DNA of 15,351 bases from Acidobacteriota bacterium (GCA_005778315.1 SXOW01000432.1:1-15351); one strand, 5' to 3'; shown: positions 6,987-15,285, counted from the stretch's first letter. Numbers and translations are program-made. Notes: a model not told the origin generated them from the sequence alone.

Positions 6987-8179
6987 CACGAGGCCTGGAA
7001 CCCGGACGCCGACGAGTCGGCCGCCCCGGCGTGCAATCGCTGAACCGAGTGTCGAACCGAGAAACGGCGCTCATAGAGATCCGCGGCAGCGGACCCCAAC
7101 GCGCGGCGTCGAGTCTCGTCGCCGAGCAACTCGATAACGCGGTCGGCGAGGCCCGGTGCGTCCCCCGCCGGCGCGAGCACGATCCCGTCCTCCTGGAGCC
7201 AGAACGCCTCGGTGAGCGCCCCGACCGTCGTCACCGTTGGTGCGCCGTTCACCAGCGCAGCCATCAACGACCCACGCCGCGTGGTGACGCCGTCGAGGAA
7301 CGGCTGCACCATGACGTCGCACGCGCGAATCCACGCGGACACTTCTGTGGACGCGAGCCCGCCTGACGCCACCACCCGTCCGCGAAGGGCCGGCACGCGG
7401 CTGGCCAGGTCTCGCGCGAACGCCGCGCTATGGCGTCCCAAGCAGGCGACACGCAGGCGCGAATCACGAGCCGCGAGTGCGGCGAGACAGGGCTCCAACA
7501 CGGACCGCACGTGTGCCCCGTAGGTACCAAAGTGCCCGACCACCCTGACGCCCGGGTTTCCACCCGACAGCTCGTGACGACACCGCTGCACCGCCGCTTC
7601 GTCATCGCATCGCGGGACGTTGGCCGGAACAGGGAGCCATTGCAATGGCCGATCGCCGAACCACATGTATGGGCGGAGGCGGCTCACCCACGTTGAGCTT
7701 GAAACATAGACCTGGCGACTTGCTCCCAGCAGCGCCACTGCCATCAGCCGCTGGACAACGGCCAGGACGTTGTACAGCGGATGACGCAGACTGAAGTAGA
7801 AATACGGCTCATGGAACATCACCCGGACTTCGTCCCGACGCGACCGCATCAACAGCCAGAGGCAGGCAAACAGGTTCATGCCGCGCCATCCGAGGACGTT
7901 CGGACTGTATTGCAGCAACAGCACGCGCGGCGCCGACGTCTGGTCGAGCGCTCGAGCCAGCCGGCGAAGCCCCCGCACCGAGAACAGGGCGGGCAATCGG
8001 TGGAGCGCCACCCCCGGCAGCTCCGCCGGCAGGTCCCCGGCCGGCACGCCGGAACTCCAAATGTGAATCGGGACGCCAACGTCAGAAAAACCGCTCGCGA
8101 CCGCCGCGCAGTAGTCACTGACGCCGCCCGTCTGCGGCGGATACGCCCCTGTCAACACATGCAGCACGCCGTCACTCAC
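6986..8179 (-). CDS. GT4-like glycosyltransferase, divergent, lacking the E-x7-E motif
   Basis: A 397-residue GT-B-like protein. The N-terminus VLHVLTGAYPPQTGGVSDYC (5-24) has the GT4 Gly-Gly acceptor loop, and VMFHEPYFYF (120-129) fits the region before the linker. The donor domain has VVGHFGTYGAHV (213-224) in place of the usual GRL...KG. Where other GT4 proteins carry E-x7-E, this one reads QPFLDGVTTRRGSLMAALVN (292-311), an Asp-Gly-x-Thr-Thr-Arg-Arg-Gly motif. I recall similar 'DG(V/x)xxRRGxLxxAL' proteins in other EPS clusters, so this seems a subfamily rather than decay: the reading frame is intact and the domain layout complete. It starts at GTG 8179 within a GTGA overlap with the preceding gene. 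It probably transfers a sugar, but the binding mode or donor may differ from its five neighbours. Confidence 0.85.
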   Translation of the reverse strand: MSDGVLHVLTGAYPPQTGGVSDYCAAVASGFSDVGVPIHIWSSGVPAGDLPAELPGVALHRLPALFSVRGLRRLARALDQTSAPRVLLLQYSPNVLGWRGMNLFACLWLLMRSRRDEVRVMFHEPYFYFSLRHPLYNVLAVVQRLMAVALLGASRQVYVSSSTWVSRLRPYMWFGDRPLQWLPVPANVPRCDDEAAVQRCRHELSGGNPGVRVVGHFGTYGAHVRSVLEPCLAALAARDSRLRVACLGRHSAAFARDLASRVPALRGRVVASGGLASTEVSAWIRACDVMVQPFLDGVTTRRGSLMAALVNGAPTVTTVGALTEAFWLQEDGIVLAPAGDAPGLADRVIELLGDETRRRALGSAAADLYERRFSVRHSVQRLHAGAADSSASGFQAS

Positions 8180-9318
8180 CCACGGCCACGCACGGCGTCA
8201 ACGATGTCCGCAGCCATGTCGCCCCAACTGCGGCGACGGAGCTCGTCCGAAAACGTCCGCACCTCAGCATGGATCCTGTCCTGCATCTCGCGCCACGCGC
8301 GAAGCCGCGACGCCAGCTCGGCGGGACTGTCGGGGTCCTGCAGCAACAGGTCGACCAGTGCGGGCGGATATCGCTCGGCCACACCCGCGGTGGATGTGAC
8401 CACCACCGGGAGACCACGGCAGAGGACTTCGTGCGCTCCCAGCCCGTACGCTTCATACCGCGCCGGATGCACGGCTACGTCGCTGGCCGCAATGATCCGT
8501 GCGATATCGGTCCGAAACCCAAGAAAGGTCGCGCGCCCACCGAGACCAGCCTCCTGCGTGCGTCGTTGCCACGACGTCAGCTCACCGCCAGTCCCCACCA
8601 CGACGAGGTGTCCGTCCCACGATGGCTCGCGGCATAGCGTGACCCACGTCTCGAACAACGTGTCAAAGCCCTTCCGACGATCACCCAGCGCGCCGATGAA
8701 GAGTACGTTCGGGCGATCCGACGGCCAGCCCAAGGCTTCGCGCGCGGCTGCTGCGGTCTCTCGATCAACGTATCCGAAGCGTTCCGCGTCGATGCCATAG
8801 TAGATAACCCGGGTACGGGACACCGGCACGCGCAGTCTGTCCACGAGGTCCCGCTGAGTTCGCCGACTGTTGCAGATGGCCAATCGAACGGTGCGGAGCG
8901 TCTCACGTTCCCTCGCCAGGATCCGACCGCGGACCAGCCGGTCCTTCACGCGGCGAATGCTCTGCGTATGGGTTTCTGGCTCATAGGCCGCGTGCACGTA
9001 GTGCACCCAGGAGACATCCGACCAGAGGCAGTTGCCCCCATTGACGATCACCCGGCCACCGCGCCGCGTGAGGCGTCGCGCGCACTTGCGACCAGCGCGC
9101 GCGAGCAGTGGAGCCCCGGCCACATGCCACCCGCCCGGACGGGGCACGTGGTGGCAGCGGACGGGGTCGGGTCCGAACGTGTCCGTATCAACCTGGTGGG
9201 TCACCAGGTGCAGTTCCACATCTGGCTGACCGGCCAAGTGCGCCGCCAAGGCCAGGTTCGCGCGGTCCATACCACCACGCCCAGTGAAGTCGCCCGAGAC
9301 GAGCAGCCATGGTGTCAT
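8176..9318 (-). CDS. Glycosyltransferase family 4
   Basis: A 380-residue GT-B glycosyltransferase. The N-terminus reads LLVSGDFTGRGGMDRANLA (5-23), with the GxGGMDRAN acceptor loop. VSWVHYVHAAYE (102-113) follows, and AICNSRRTQRDLV (147-159) leads to VIYYGIDAERF (171-181). The donor domain has VLFIGALGDRRKGFDTLFE (205-223) and the E-x7-E motif in EAYGLGAHE (289-297). The 'GALGDRRKGFD' phosphate loop and the Ala-Tyr in the E-x7-E stretch mark it as a distinct GT4 branch from its neighbours. ATG 9318 overlaps the TGA of the preceding polymerase gene (ATGA), and its own stop overlaps the next GTG. This places it between the polymerase and three further glycosyltransferases in one transcript. The sugar and linkage are not readable from sequence. 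Confidence 0.91.
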   Translation of the reverse strand: MTPWLLVSGDFTGRGGMDRANLALAAHLAGQPDVELHLVTHQVDTDTFGPDPVRCHHVPRPGGWHVAGAPLLARAGRKCARRLTRRGGRVIVNGGNCLWSDVSWVHYVHAAYEPETHTQSIRRVKDRLVRGRILARERETLRTVRLAICNSRRTQRDLVDRLRVPVSRTRVIYYGIDAERFGYVDRETAAAAREALGWPSDRPNVLFIGALGDRRKGFDTLFETWVTLCREPSWDGHLVVVGTGGELTSWQRRTQEAGLGGRATFLGFRTDIARIIAASDVAVHPARYEAYGLGAHEVLCRGLPVVVTSTAGVAERYPPALVDLLLQDPDSPAELASRLRAWREMQDRIHAEVRTFSDELRRRSWGDMAADIVDAVRGRG

Positions 9319-10781
9319 GGGTCGTGTGTGGCGTCGGCTTGGCCCTCGTCAACGCCGAACAGCGCGCCGGCCAGGAACCAATACTGCATGCCGATGGCCA
9401 TGAGAAACGGCGTGAACGTCATGCACAGCAGGGTGGTCCCCACATTCGCCGCGAGCACGACCGCGCCGCTGGCGCGCACCCACTCGTCTGAGGCCCGCCG
9501 TGTGACGCGCCACTCGTAGGCGGCAGTCAAGATCAGCGCGACGGCGTAGGTCGTCAAGACGACGAACCCGCCATCGACCAACCAACCGGCGATCTGGATC
9601 TCCACCCACACGGACGGCGAGTCGAAGTTCGTCGGGTCGAAGAAGTAATGGGCGATCATGCCCCATCGACCCAACCCGGCTCCGAGGGGCGCGTTGAAGA
9701 CGTCGTTGAACGCGAACGCGACTTGTCCGCCGCGGCTCGCATAGTAGAGCTCGAACGGATCGGACTCGAACAATGTCGTGACACGGTTCAGCACCGCGTT
9801 GCCACCCAGCACGGCCGCCAACGACAGTCCTCCGAGCACGAGCCCAACGAGCAGTGTGCCAAACGCTGTCGCACTGGCCACGCGGCGTTGTTGAATCAAG
9901 GCCAGGAGGTACACCAACAGCATCAACACGAGGAGCACGAGCGACGTGCGGACCTGGCTGAGGTAAATGGCCGTGATGCCGCCAAGAGCCAACCCAGCTG
10001 CGGCCAGCCGATAGATCACGCGAATTCGACTGGCCGCGAACACCGCACCCAGCAAGCCGGCAAACATCCCAGGTCCGGCAACCGCGCCCGGCGAGTCGAA
10101 CAGGCCCGGCGGTCGAATGATGCGCTGGCCATCGGCCCCGATATACGACACCGACCCGAGCCCGTAACGGGATTCGGTGACAATGCGCGAGAATTCGGCT
10201 GGCATCCAGGTATCGGGATCGTAGACCTGGAGCACGCCCACGACGGCGTTGACGCCATTCATGATGAGGAGCAGGATCACCAGCCGACGAAAGTGCTCCG
10301 GCGTGCGCACGACGCTCGGCGCCCACAGCAAGGGGCTCATCACGCACAGATACAGGACGACCTGGGCCAACCCGCCGGTGGGCGAGTTGGTCATCGGATG
10401 TCCGATCATCACCGCCAAATAGACCACCGTGGCGATGAGCCAGGGTCGCGCCGGATGCTTCGGCAAGGAGATATTGCGGAGCAGCAACATGTAGCCGAGG
10501 ATGCCAAGGCTCAAGACGAACGAGGACACCCGGATCGGGAACCGGAGGGCCTGAGTCCCGGGCAGCAGCAACACGGCGGGCAGCAGGGTCTGGCTCACGA
10601 CGAACCACTCCGCCACGGTCCACTGGCTGATCCGCCAGATCGGCATGGCGGGCGCCGCGCTGACCCACTCGTGAGACTGCGCGTCATCGAACCCGGCGAT
10701 GTCGTCGCGACCGGTCATCAGAACGTCGCCCTCTGCCGCGAGGTTGTGTCGACTACTCGACGTCACGGTGCTCTCGGTCAC
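9315..10781 (-). CDS. Wzy-like polysaccharide polymerase / O-antigen ligase-type membrane protein
   Basis: An inner-membrane protein of 488 residues with about eleven or twelve hydrophobic segments from residue 57 on. It probably polymerises the repeat unit made by the surrounding glycosyltransferases. Motifs are RPPGLFDSPGAVAGPG (223-238), SQVRTSLVLL (275-284) in a membrane segment, then in the large loop ASRGGQ (348-353), PLGAGLGRWG (365-374) and EIQIAGWLVDGG (394-405), which matches the 'E-x4-G-x2-x-DGG' end of Wzy_C-type loops. The first 50 residues are hydrophilic and Asp/Ser-rich, unusual for a Wzy. GTG 10781 overlaps the upstream TGA (GTGA), while ATG 10718, with a GAGGG about ten bases upstream, would remove 21 of them. 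It is only distantly like the Wzy-type protein on the plus strand. Its place inside the GT run makes polymerase more likely than ligase. Confidence 0.88.
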   Translation of the reverse strand: MTESTVTSSSRHNLAAEGDVLMTGRDDIAGFDDAQSHEWVSAAPAMPIWRISQWTVAEWFVVSQTLLPAVLLLPGTQALRFPIRVSSFVLSLGILGYMLLLRNISLPKHPARPWLIATVVYLAVMIGHPMTNSPTGGLAQVVLYLCVMSPLLWAPSVVRTPEHFRRLVILLLIMNGVNAVVGVLQVYDPDTWMPAEFSRIVTESRYGLGSVSYIGADGQRIIRPPGLFDSPGAVAGPGMFAGLLGAVFAASRIRVIYRLAAAGLALGGITAIYLSQVRTSLVLLVLMLLVYLLALIQQRRVASATAFGTLLVGLVLGGLSLAAVLGGNAVLNRVTTLFESDPFELYYASRGGQVAFAFNDVFNAPLGAGLGRWGMIAHYFFDPTNFDSPSVWVEIQIAGWLVDGGFVVLTTYAVALILTAAYEWRVTRRASDEWVRASGAVVLAANVGTTLLCMTFTPFLMAIGMQYWFLAGALFGVDEGQADATHDP

Positions 10782-11890
10782 GGCGACACGACCTGACGAA
10801 GTAGCTCCGATAGTCGGGGGAGTTGCGTGGCAGGATCGCAGAGTTCACGGGCGCGGCGGGGCCCGTGGCGTCCGAGTCGACGGCGACTCGCCGGGTCGCG
10901 GATCAAGAGGCAGAGGGCCACTGCCAGCGCGTCGACATCGCCGGGCGGCACCAGCAGCCCGCAGCTGCTGTCAACGACCTCGGGAGGGCCGCCGTCGTCT
11001 CCCGCGACCACCGGCAAGCCGGCGACCAGCGCTTCGACAAAGACCATGCCGAAAGCCTCAGGCGCGGTGTTCGGCTGACAGTAGATGTCTGCGGCGGCCA
11101 TCACGCGGGCCACGTCGCACCGCTCACCGGCGAACCGCACCCGGTGCGCAATGCCCAGGCGCTGCGCGTCGGCTTTGAGCTCATCGACGTAGCTGACCTC
11201 GAACGGTCGTTGGGCCCCGCCCACGAACCACAATACCCAGTTTGGCAGCTCGTTGAGCCGCGCCAAGGCTTCGAGATGCACCCGGTGCCCCTTCAGGGAC
11301 TGCATCCGGCTTGCCTGCAGGACGACGACCGCGTCGTCGGGCGTATGCAGATCGCGTCGCAGCGTGCGGCGTCCATCGTGGTCCGCAACCGGGGGAGTCA
11401 CATCTACGGGCGGGTACAGCCACTCGACACGGGTATCGGACGTGACCGAGGACTCGGTCGATGCCGTGTACCTTGAGTTGCAGACGACCAGGCGTGGTCG
11501 GGTCCTACGGCCCCAGCGGTCCACCCAGGAGTCGGTCCGCGGACTGTGCAGCCATTCTACGAGCGGCGGTGCGCCCTGCCGAAGTGCCGGCCCGAAGACG
11601 CCGCTCACCCAGGGACCATGTGAGACCACAACATCGAAACGCTCGGTGTCGACCAGACGACGGAGGGCGCGCCGAGCCCGAAGGATCGTCATCGGCTTCG
11701 CCACCCGTACGGTGCCAAGCTGGTGCACGTCGGACCCGGTTGCGGCAAGCTCGTCAGCCAGTCGACCGGTGTAGCAGAGGGCGAATACCGGCTCCATGGT
11801 GGGACACAGGCCACGCTTGCGCGCGAGGAGGGCCAGGAGCATCTCGATGCCGCCGAACAGATTGCCGCTGTACAGATGAAGCACGCGCAT
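10778..11890 (-). CDS. Glycosyltransferase family 4
   Basis: A 370-residue GT-B glycosyltransferase. The N-terminus reads MRVLHLYSGNLFGGIEMLL (1-19), with the Gly-Gly-Ile-Glu loop. VEWLHSPRTDSWVDRW (111-126) and LVVCNSRYTA (134-143) follow. The donor domain has LQASRMQSLKGH (191-202; R195 and K200 in the expected phosphate-binding places) and the E-x7-E motif in EAFGMVFVE (278-286). It ends SCGLLVPPGDVDALAVAL and a short helix, so it is complete. ATG 11890 shares one base with the TAA of the preceding gene (TAATG), and its TGA overlaps the next GTG. It should act on the cytoplasmic face of the inner membrane, adding one residue to the lipid-linked glycan. The donor is unknown. Confidence 0.92.
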   Translation of the reverse strand: MRVLHLYSGNLFGGIEMLLALLARKRGLCPTMEPVFALCYTGRLADELAATGSDVHQLGTVRVAKPMTILRARRALRRLVDTERFDVVVSHGPWVSGVFGPALRQGAPPLVEWLHSPRTDSWVDRWGRRTRPRLVVCNSRYTASTESSVTSDTRVEWLYPPVDVTPPVADHDGRRTLRRDLHTPDDAVVVLQASRMQSLKGHRVHLEALARLNELPNWVLWFVGGAQRPFEVSYVDELKADAQRLGIAHRVRFAGERCDVARVMAAADIYCQPNTAPEAFGMVFVEALVAGLPVVAGDDGGPPEVVDSSCGLLVPPGDVDALAVALCLLIRDPASRRRLGRHGPRRARELCDPATQLPRLSELLRQVVSP

Positions 11891-13098
11891 TACGGCTGGA
11901 CCCGACCCGCTGCCGCGGCGTACAGAGGAACCAAGGCGTCGGCGAGCCGGTTCCGGTCGAAACGGGTGGCTCGCCGATGACCGGTCTCGCTGAGGCGACG
12001 CCGCCGGTCTGGTCTCCGAACCAGCTCGCCCACGGCGTCGGCGAGGGCGCTGGCGTCACCGGGAGGCACGCACAGGCCGTCGACCCCGTCCTCGACAAGC
12101 TCCGCCGCCCCCCCGGACCGGGTCACCACAATCGCTCTCGCACACGCCATCGCCTCCGCGATGACGAGGCCGAACGGCTCCGGCTCCGTGCTTGCGTGAA
12201 CGACGACATCCAACGCGCGCATCGCCTCTTCCGGCGCGCGCACAAAGCCGGTGAATCCGACGCGGTCATCCAGCCCAAGCTGTCGTGCCCGCGTTCGTAG
12301 ACCGTCGAGCGACGTCTCACTCGCGTCCGTCTCGTAGATCGGACCGCCCACGACATAGCCCCGCACCGGCAGATGTCGCGGCAACGCCGCCATGGCCTCC
12401 AAGAACACATCGTGGCCCTTCCAGCAGGCCATGACCGCCACCAGCCCGACCCGCACGACCGGACGGGGGGCGGGCGGTAGTCCGGACAGCTGGTCCAGGT
12501 CGAGGCGTGGGCCAGCGGGCGCAAAGCGGGTCAGGTCGATGCCGTTGTACACCGTGGAAACGGGGCACGCATCGCCAAGCGCGCGGCGCATGTCCCGGGC
12601 GACGCTCTCGGAGACAGCGACCACGGCATCGCATCGCGGGGCGAGTCTGCGAAGCAACGCCGAACTGAGGGGACGGGGCCTCAGGTATTCATGCATGTGC
12701 CAGACCAGCGCGGTCCCGTGCGGCTTCGCGGCGGCACCAAGCAGATGCGCCTTGACCCCGTTCGTGTGAATGACCTCTGCCTGGCGCTCCCGAATCACCG
12801 CGCGCAGTGTCCGTACATAGGCTGGCACACCCCAAGCGGCCTTGATGAATCTGACCAGAGCCGGAATCCACGCGCGCGTAGCCCCACGTTCCCCGAACCT
12901 GGCAAGCGCGGGCGAGAACGGCACGATCACGGTGTGCACATCTTGGCCACGGACGGCCGCCACGAGAGGGCCGTCCCCGGGCGTCACCAACGTGAGTTCC
13001 CAGGTCGGCTGCGCGCGTCGCAGGCTCACGAGGACATCTCGTAAGCTGGCCTCGGAGCCGCCAAGTTGACTTGATGGGCTGAGAAAGATGAGCCTCAA
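11890..13098 (-). CDS. Glycosyltransferase family 4, TTG start
   Basis: A 402-residue GT-B glycosyltransferase. The N-terminus reads RLIFLSPSSQLGGSEASLRD (2-21), with the GGSE acceptor loop. VIHTNGVKAHLLG (109-121) and VWHMHEYLRPRP (132-143) follow, then VVAVSESVARDM (159-170) and VYNGIDLTRF (183-192). The donor domain has GLVAVMACWKGHDVFLEAM (218-236), where the usual Arg of the phosphate loop is absent but the Lys (K227) is kept, and E-x7-E in EPFGLVIAE (307-315). TTG 13098 is the only start available, because an in-frame TAG lies about ten codons upstream; it has only a weak G-rich sequence before it. A 45-base gap separates it from the export gene, the largest gap within the operon. The stop TAA shares its last base with the next ATG. 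Confidence 0.91.
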   Translation of the reverse strand: MRLIFLSPSSQLGGSEASLRDVLVSLRRAQPTWELTLVTPGDGPLVAAVRGQDVHTVIVPFSPALARFGERGATRAWIPALVRFIKAAWGVPAYVRTLRAVIRERQAEVIHTNGVKAHLLGAAAKPHGTALVWHMHEYLRPRPLSSALLRRLAPRCDAVVAVSESVARDMRRALGDACPVSTVYNGIDLTRFAPAGPRLDLDQLSGLPPAPRPVVRVGLVAVMACWKGHDVFLEAMAALPRHLPVRGYVVGGPIYETDASETSLDGLRTRARQLGLDDRVGFTGFVRAPEEAMRALDVVVHASTEPEPFGLVIAEAMACARAIVVTRSGGAAELVEDGVDGLCVPPGDASALADAVGELVRRPDRRRRLSETGHRRATRFDRNRLADALVPLYAAAAGRVQP

Positions 13099-13143
13099 GG
13101 GGCCGCCCCATAGCGAGCTGCCGGGCTAAGCAGGCGACGGGTG

Positions 13144-14016
13144 TCAGAACAAGCGGGGGCGGACATGCACGGTATCGTCCGGTTGAACGACATCGCGTTC
13201 CTCTATCCGGACTTCGACCCGCTCGCCGTCGACCATCCGTCGGACCCGGATGCCTCGGCTCGACCCGCGGGCCGTATAGCCGCCCGCCAGTGCGATCGCT
13301 TGCTCCACCGTCATCCCCTCGGTCCAGACGTAGAACCCTGGCGACGCGACTTGACCTGTCACGAAAAACACGGCCGCCCTGGGTACATTGACCCGGTCAC
13401 CATCGCGGAGCATCACGAGGGCCAGACTACCGGTCCGGATCTCGTCAAGGCGGATCGTGATGACCTCGGGTTCCGAGGCCGGGTCGACGGAGGACAAGCC
13501 GGTCCCGGGATGCACTAAGGGCCGGACGATCTGGAGTTTCGTCCCGGCCTGGGCCGTGACCCCTCCCGCCTTCGCGAGGAGTTCGATGAGGCTCAAATTC
13601 CCCGAGTGCGGGTAGATGCCAGGCATTGCCACCTCGCCCAGCACAACGACGCTCTGCTCCCGATGCTCCTCGATCTCCGCCGTAACCTGAGGATTGATGA
13701 GGAATCCGTTCGCCAGCCGCTTCGTGATCTCCTGCTCAATCTCACGCAGCGTCAGCCCCTTGACGGTCACGCGACCGATGAGCCCCACGGTCATCGTGCC
13801 GCCAACGTCAACCAAGTGTCGGCCGGACAGTTCGTCTTCGCCGAAGACAGTCACCTTCACGACATCTTCCGGACCTACGACATAGCCCGCGGCCGCGGTC
13901 GGTTGCCCCCACGCAGCGCCGACTGCTCCCGCGACCAGCACACTCAGCGCGCCCGCAAGGACCCGGAGCCCACGCCAGCGAGGCCAACGCTTACGGTGTG
14001 TATGCAATGGACCCAT
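13144..14016 (-). CDS. Polysaccharide export protein (OPX, Wza-like; Poly_export + SLBB domains), short form
   Basis: A periplasmic/outer-membrane export protein of 290 residues. An Arg-rich start and hydrophobic core (17-36) make a signal peptide, with likely cleavage near AWG-Q (about 37). No lipobox Cys is present, unlike lipidated E. coli Wza. The Poly_export domain covers about 44-117, beginning YVVGPEDVVKVTVFGE (45-60) and including GLIGRVTVKGLTLREIE (78-94). One SLBB-type domain begins VVVLGEVAMPGIYPHSG (123-139), a second VFFVTGQVASPGFYVW (216-231). It ends HVRPRLF soon after, so the long C-terminal segment with the outer-membrane helix of Wza (379 residues in E. coli) is missing. The start ATG lies 26 bases inside the upstream beta-barrel gene, indicating coupled expression. 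The outer-membrane pore may therefore come from that partner. Confidence 0.93.
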   Translation of the reverse strand: MGPLHTHRKRWPRWRGLRVLAGALSVLVAGAVGAAWGQPTAAAGYVVGPEDVVKVTVFGEDELSGRHLVDVGGTMTVGLIGRVTVKGLTLREIEQEITKRLANGFLINPQVTAEIEEHREQSVVVLGEVAMPGIYPHSGNLSLIELLAKAGGVTAQAGTKLQIVRPLVHPGTGLSSVDPASEPEVITIRLDEIRTGSLALVMLRDGDRVNVPRAAVFFVTGQVASPGFYVWTEGMTVEQAIALAGGYTARGSSRGIRVRRMVDGERVEVRIEERDVVQPDDTVHVRPRLF

Positions 14017-15280
14017 AGTAGAACATCCGATCGTAGTCGCGATTGGGTCGAGCCACCGATCGCCGTTTCTCGGACTGTGCGTTGAGACTCAGCCGCACGG
14101 TTTCGCTCAGGCGGTACCCTACCCCAATTCCTGCAAGCCTCAGACGTTGACTGCCACGAGGACCCTGCGGGTCGCCCGGCAAGTCGCGAAACGCCAACTC
14201 ATAGATGGCGCCCATGAGCGTGACCTCCACCGGTCCACCAACCCGCTGGAGGACCTGCACACGTCCACCAGTTTGCAGGTAGTACGGGTGCAACTCCTCG
14301 AAGGAATACTCGATCCCCCGGCTGCCCTCGATGGCGACTTGGGTGGTTTCTCTCACATTGATGGCCGCGGTCGTGTTGACTTCCACGCCGTTGAACCCCT
14401 CGAGCTCGAGGTTGGTTGGGGCGAACGAGCGATAGCCCACTATGACGCTGCCCGACAGGGCAGCGCCAGGCTGGAACACGAGGCTCGGGAGCACAGCCCA
14501 CGATGCATTGTCGCGCACCGAACCTTCAAGGAAACGAGCGGTGCGCCGTTCACCATCCACGCGAAATGCCGTCAGGGGTGTGACGTCGAACACAAGGCCC
14601 GCCCGGTAACTCGTCTCATCCCCGTTGAGCTGGTCGGCCAGAGAGACACCAGCAAAGGTAGCGGTGTCCGCATATTCCGACCGCTGAAATTGGGCCGACG
14701 TCGCGATCGACGTGCGACTCCCAAGGACCCAGTCCACGCCGGTCCCGAACGACGGTGTACGACGTGGAGCGCGAGCGTCGATCTCAAATCCCCGGCGCGC
14801 CCGTGTTCGCAGCCACCCCGCCGACGCCCAGGGTCGGATGCGGTCGAGATAGGCCTCAAGCCGTGCAGCCACGTTGGTATTGAGCGAACGCTCGGCCGCA
14901 AAACTCTGATACCACAGGTAGTCAGCCGTCAGATTGGTGGCCAGCCGGAAGGGACCGGCGAGCGCCGTGGACTGAATTGTCGTGGACGGTGTGGCCGTCC
15001 AGGCTCGTTCTTCCGATTCGTCGTTGAAGACGTTGGGGTCGACACCGACATCTCTCAGCTCGAAGGTCGGCGTCACGTAGAACGGGCCAAGCTGGAACGG
15101 CGCATCCGGCGGCACATTCTCCGGAATCTGGCTCGGGGAAAGTTGTGCACGCGCGGGCACAGGGCTTGCCCCGACGAACACCAGCCAGGCCGCCAGCCAC
15201 CACCAGTTCACGAGCGTCGGCCTGTGTCGATACAGCTTCGCCCCCTCACTCACGACTACCGCGCGGCAGATCTGAGCCAC
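13991..15280 (-). CDS. Outer-membrane beta-barrel protein of EPS cluster (beta-barrel porin 2 / EpsL-VpsM-like)
   Basis: A 429-residue secreted beta-barrel protein and the first gene of the operon. A long N-terminal region precedes a hydrophobic core (NWWWLAAWLVFVGA, 25-38) and a signal-peptidase site at PARA-Q (about 45). The mature part starts with GPFYVTPTFELRDVGVDPNV (65-84), similar to the opening of barrel proteins in EPS/exosortase loci, and continues as alternating polar/aromatic strands separated by turns, ending YYGSIAYTP. This suggests a barrel of many strands, perhaps 16-18 by eye. GTG 15280 is supported by AGGGG five bases upstream; in-frame GTGs at 15253 and 15211 would shorten only the signal peptide. 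The 26-base overlap with the export gene implies the two act together at the outer membrane. The family call rests on pattern, so the exact name is less sure than the barrel nature. Confidence 0.8.
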   Translation of the reverse strand: MAQICRAVVVSEGAKLYRHRPTLVNWWWLAAWLVFVGASPVPARAQLSPSQIPENVPPDAPFQLGPFYVTPTFELRDVGVDPNVFNDESEERAWTATPSTTIQSTALAGPFRLATNLTADYLWYQSFAAERSLNTNVAARLEAYLDRIRPWASAGWLRTRARRGFEIDARAPRRTPSFGTGVDWVLGSRTSIATSAQFQRSEYADTATFAGVSLADQLNGDETSYRAGLVFDVTPLTAFRVDGERRTARFLEGSVRDNASWAVLPSLVFQPGAALSGSVIVGYRSFAPTNLELEGFNGVEVNTTAAINVRETTQVAIEGSRGIEYSFEELHPYYLQTGGRVQVLQRVGGPVEVTLMGAIYELAFRDLPGDPQGPRGSQRLRLAGIGVGYRLSETVRLSLNAQSEKRRSVARPNRDYDRMFYYGSIAYTP

Positions 15281-15285
15281 AAACG

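Noticed and set aside
7781..8800. Plus-strand ORF of 339 codons crossing two glycosyltransferase genes
   Set aside because: It spans the junction of two well-supported minus-strand GT4 genes and its Ser/Arg/Thr-rich product shows no fold signature.
9349..10668. Second long minus-strand ORF (439 codons) in another frame of the same region
   Set aside because: The product is Arg/Gly/Ala-rich and lacks motifs. The overlapping frame 9315-10781 has coherent membrane topology and start/stop coupling with both neighbours.
9648..10796. Long plus-strand ORF (382 codons) antisense to the second Wzy-like gene
   Set aside because: Its product is His/Gln/Arg-rich with no domain-like pattern, while the minus-strand frame encodes clear membrane segments and Wzy motifs. 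It is a GC-rich shadow frame.
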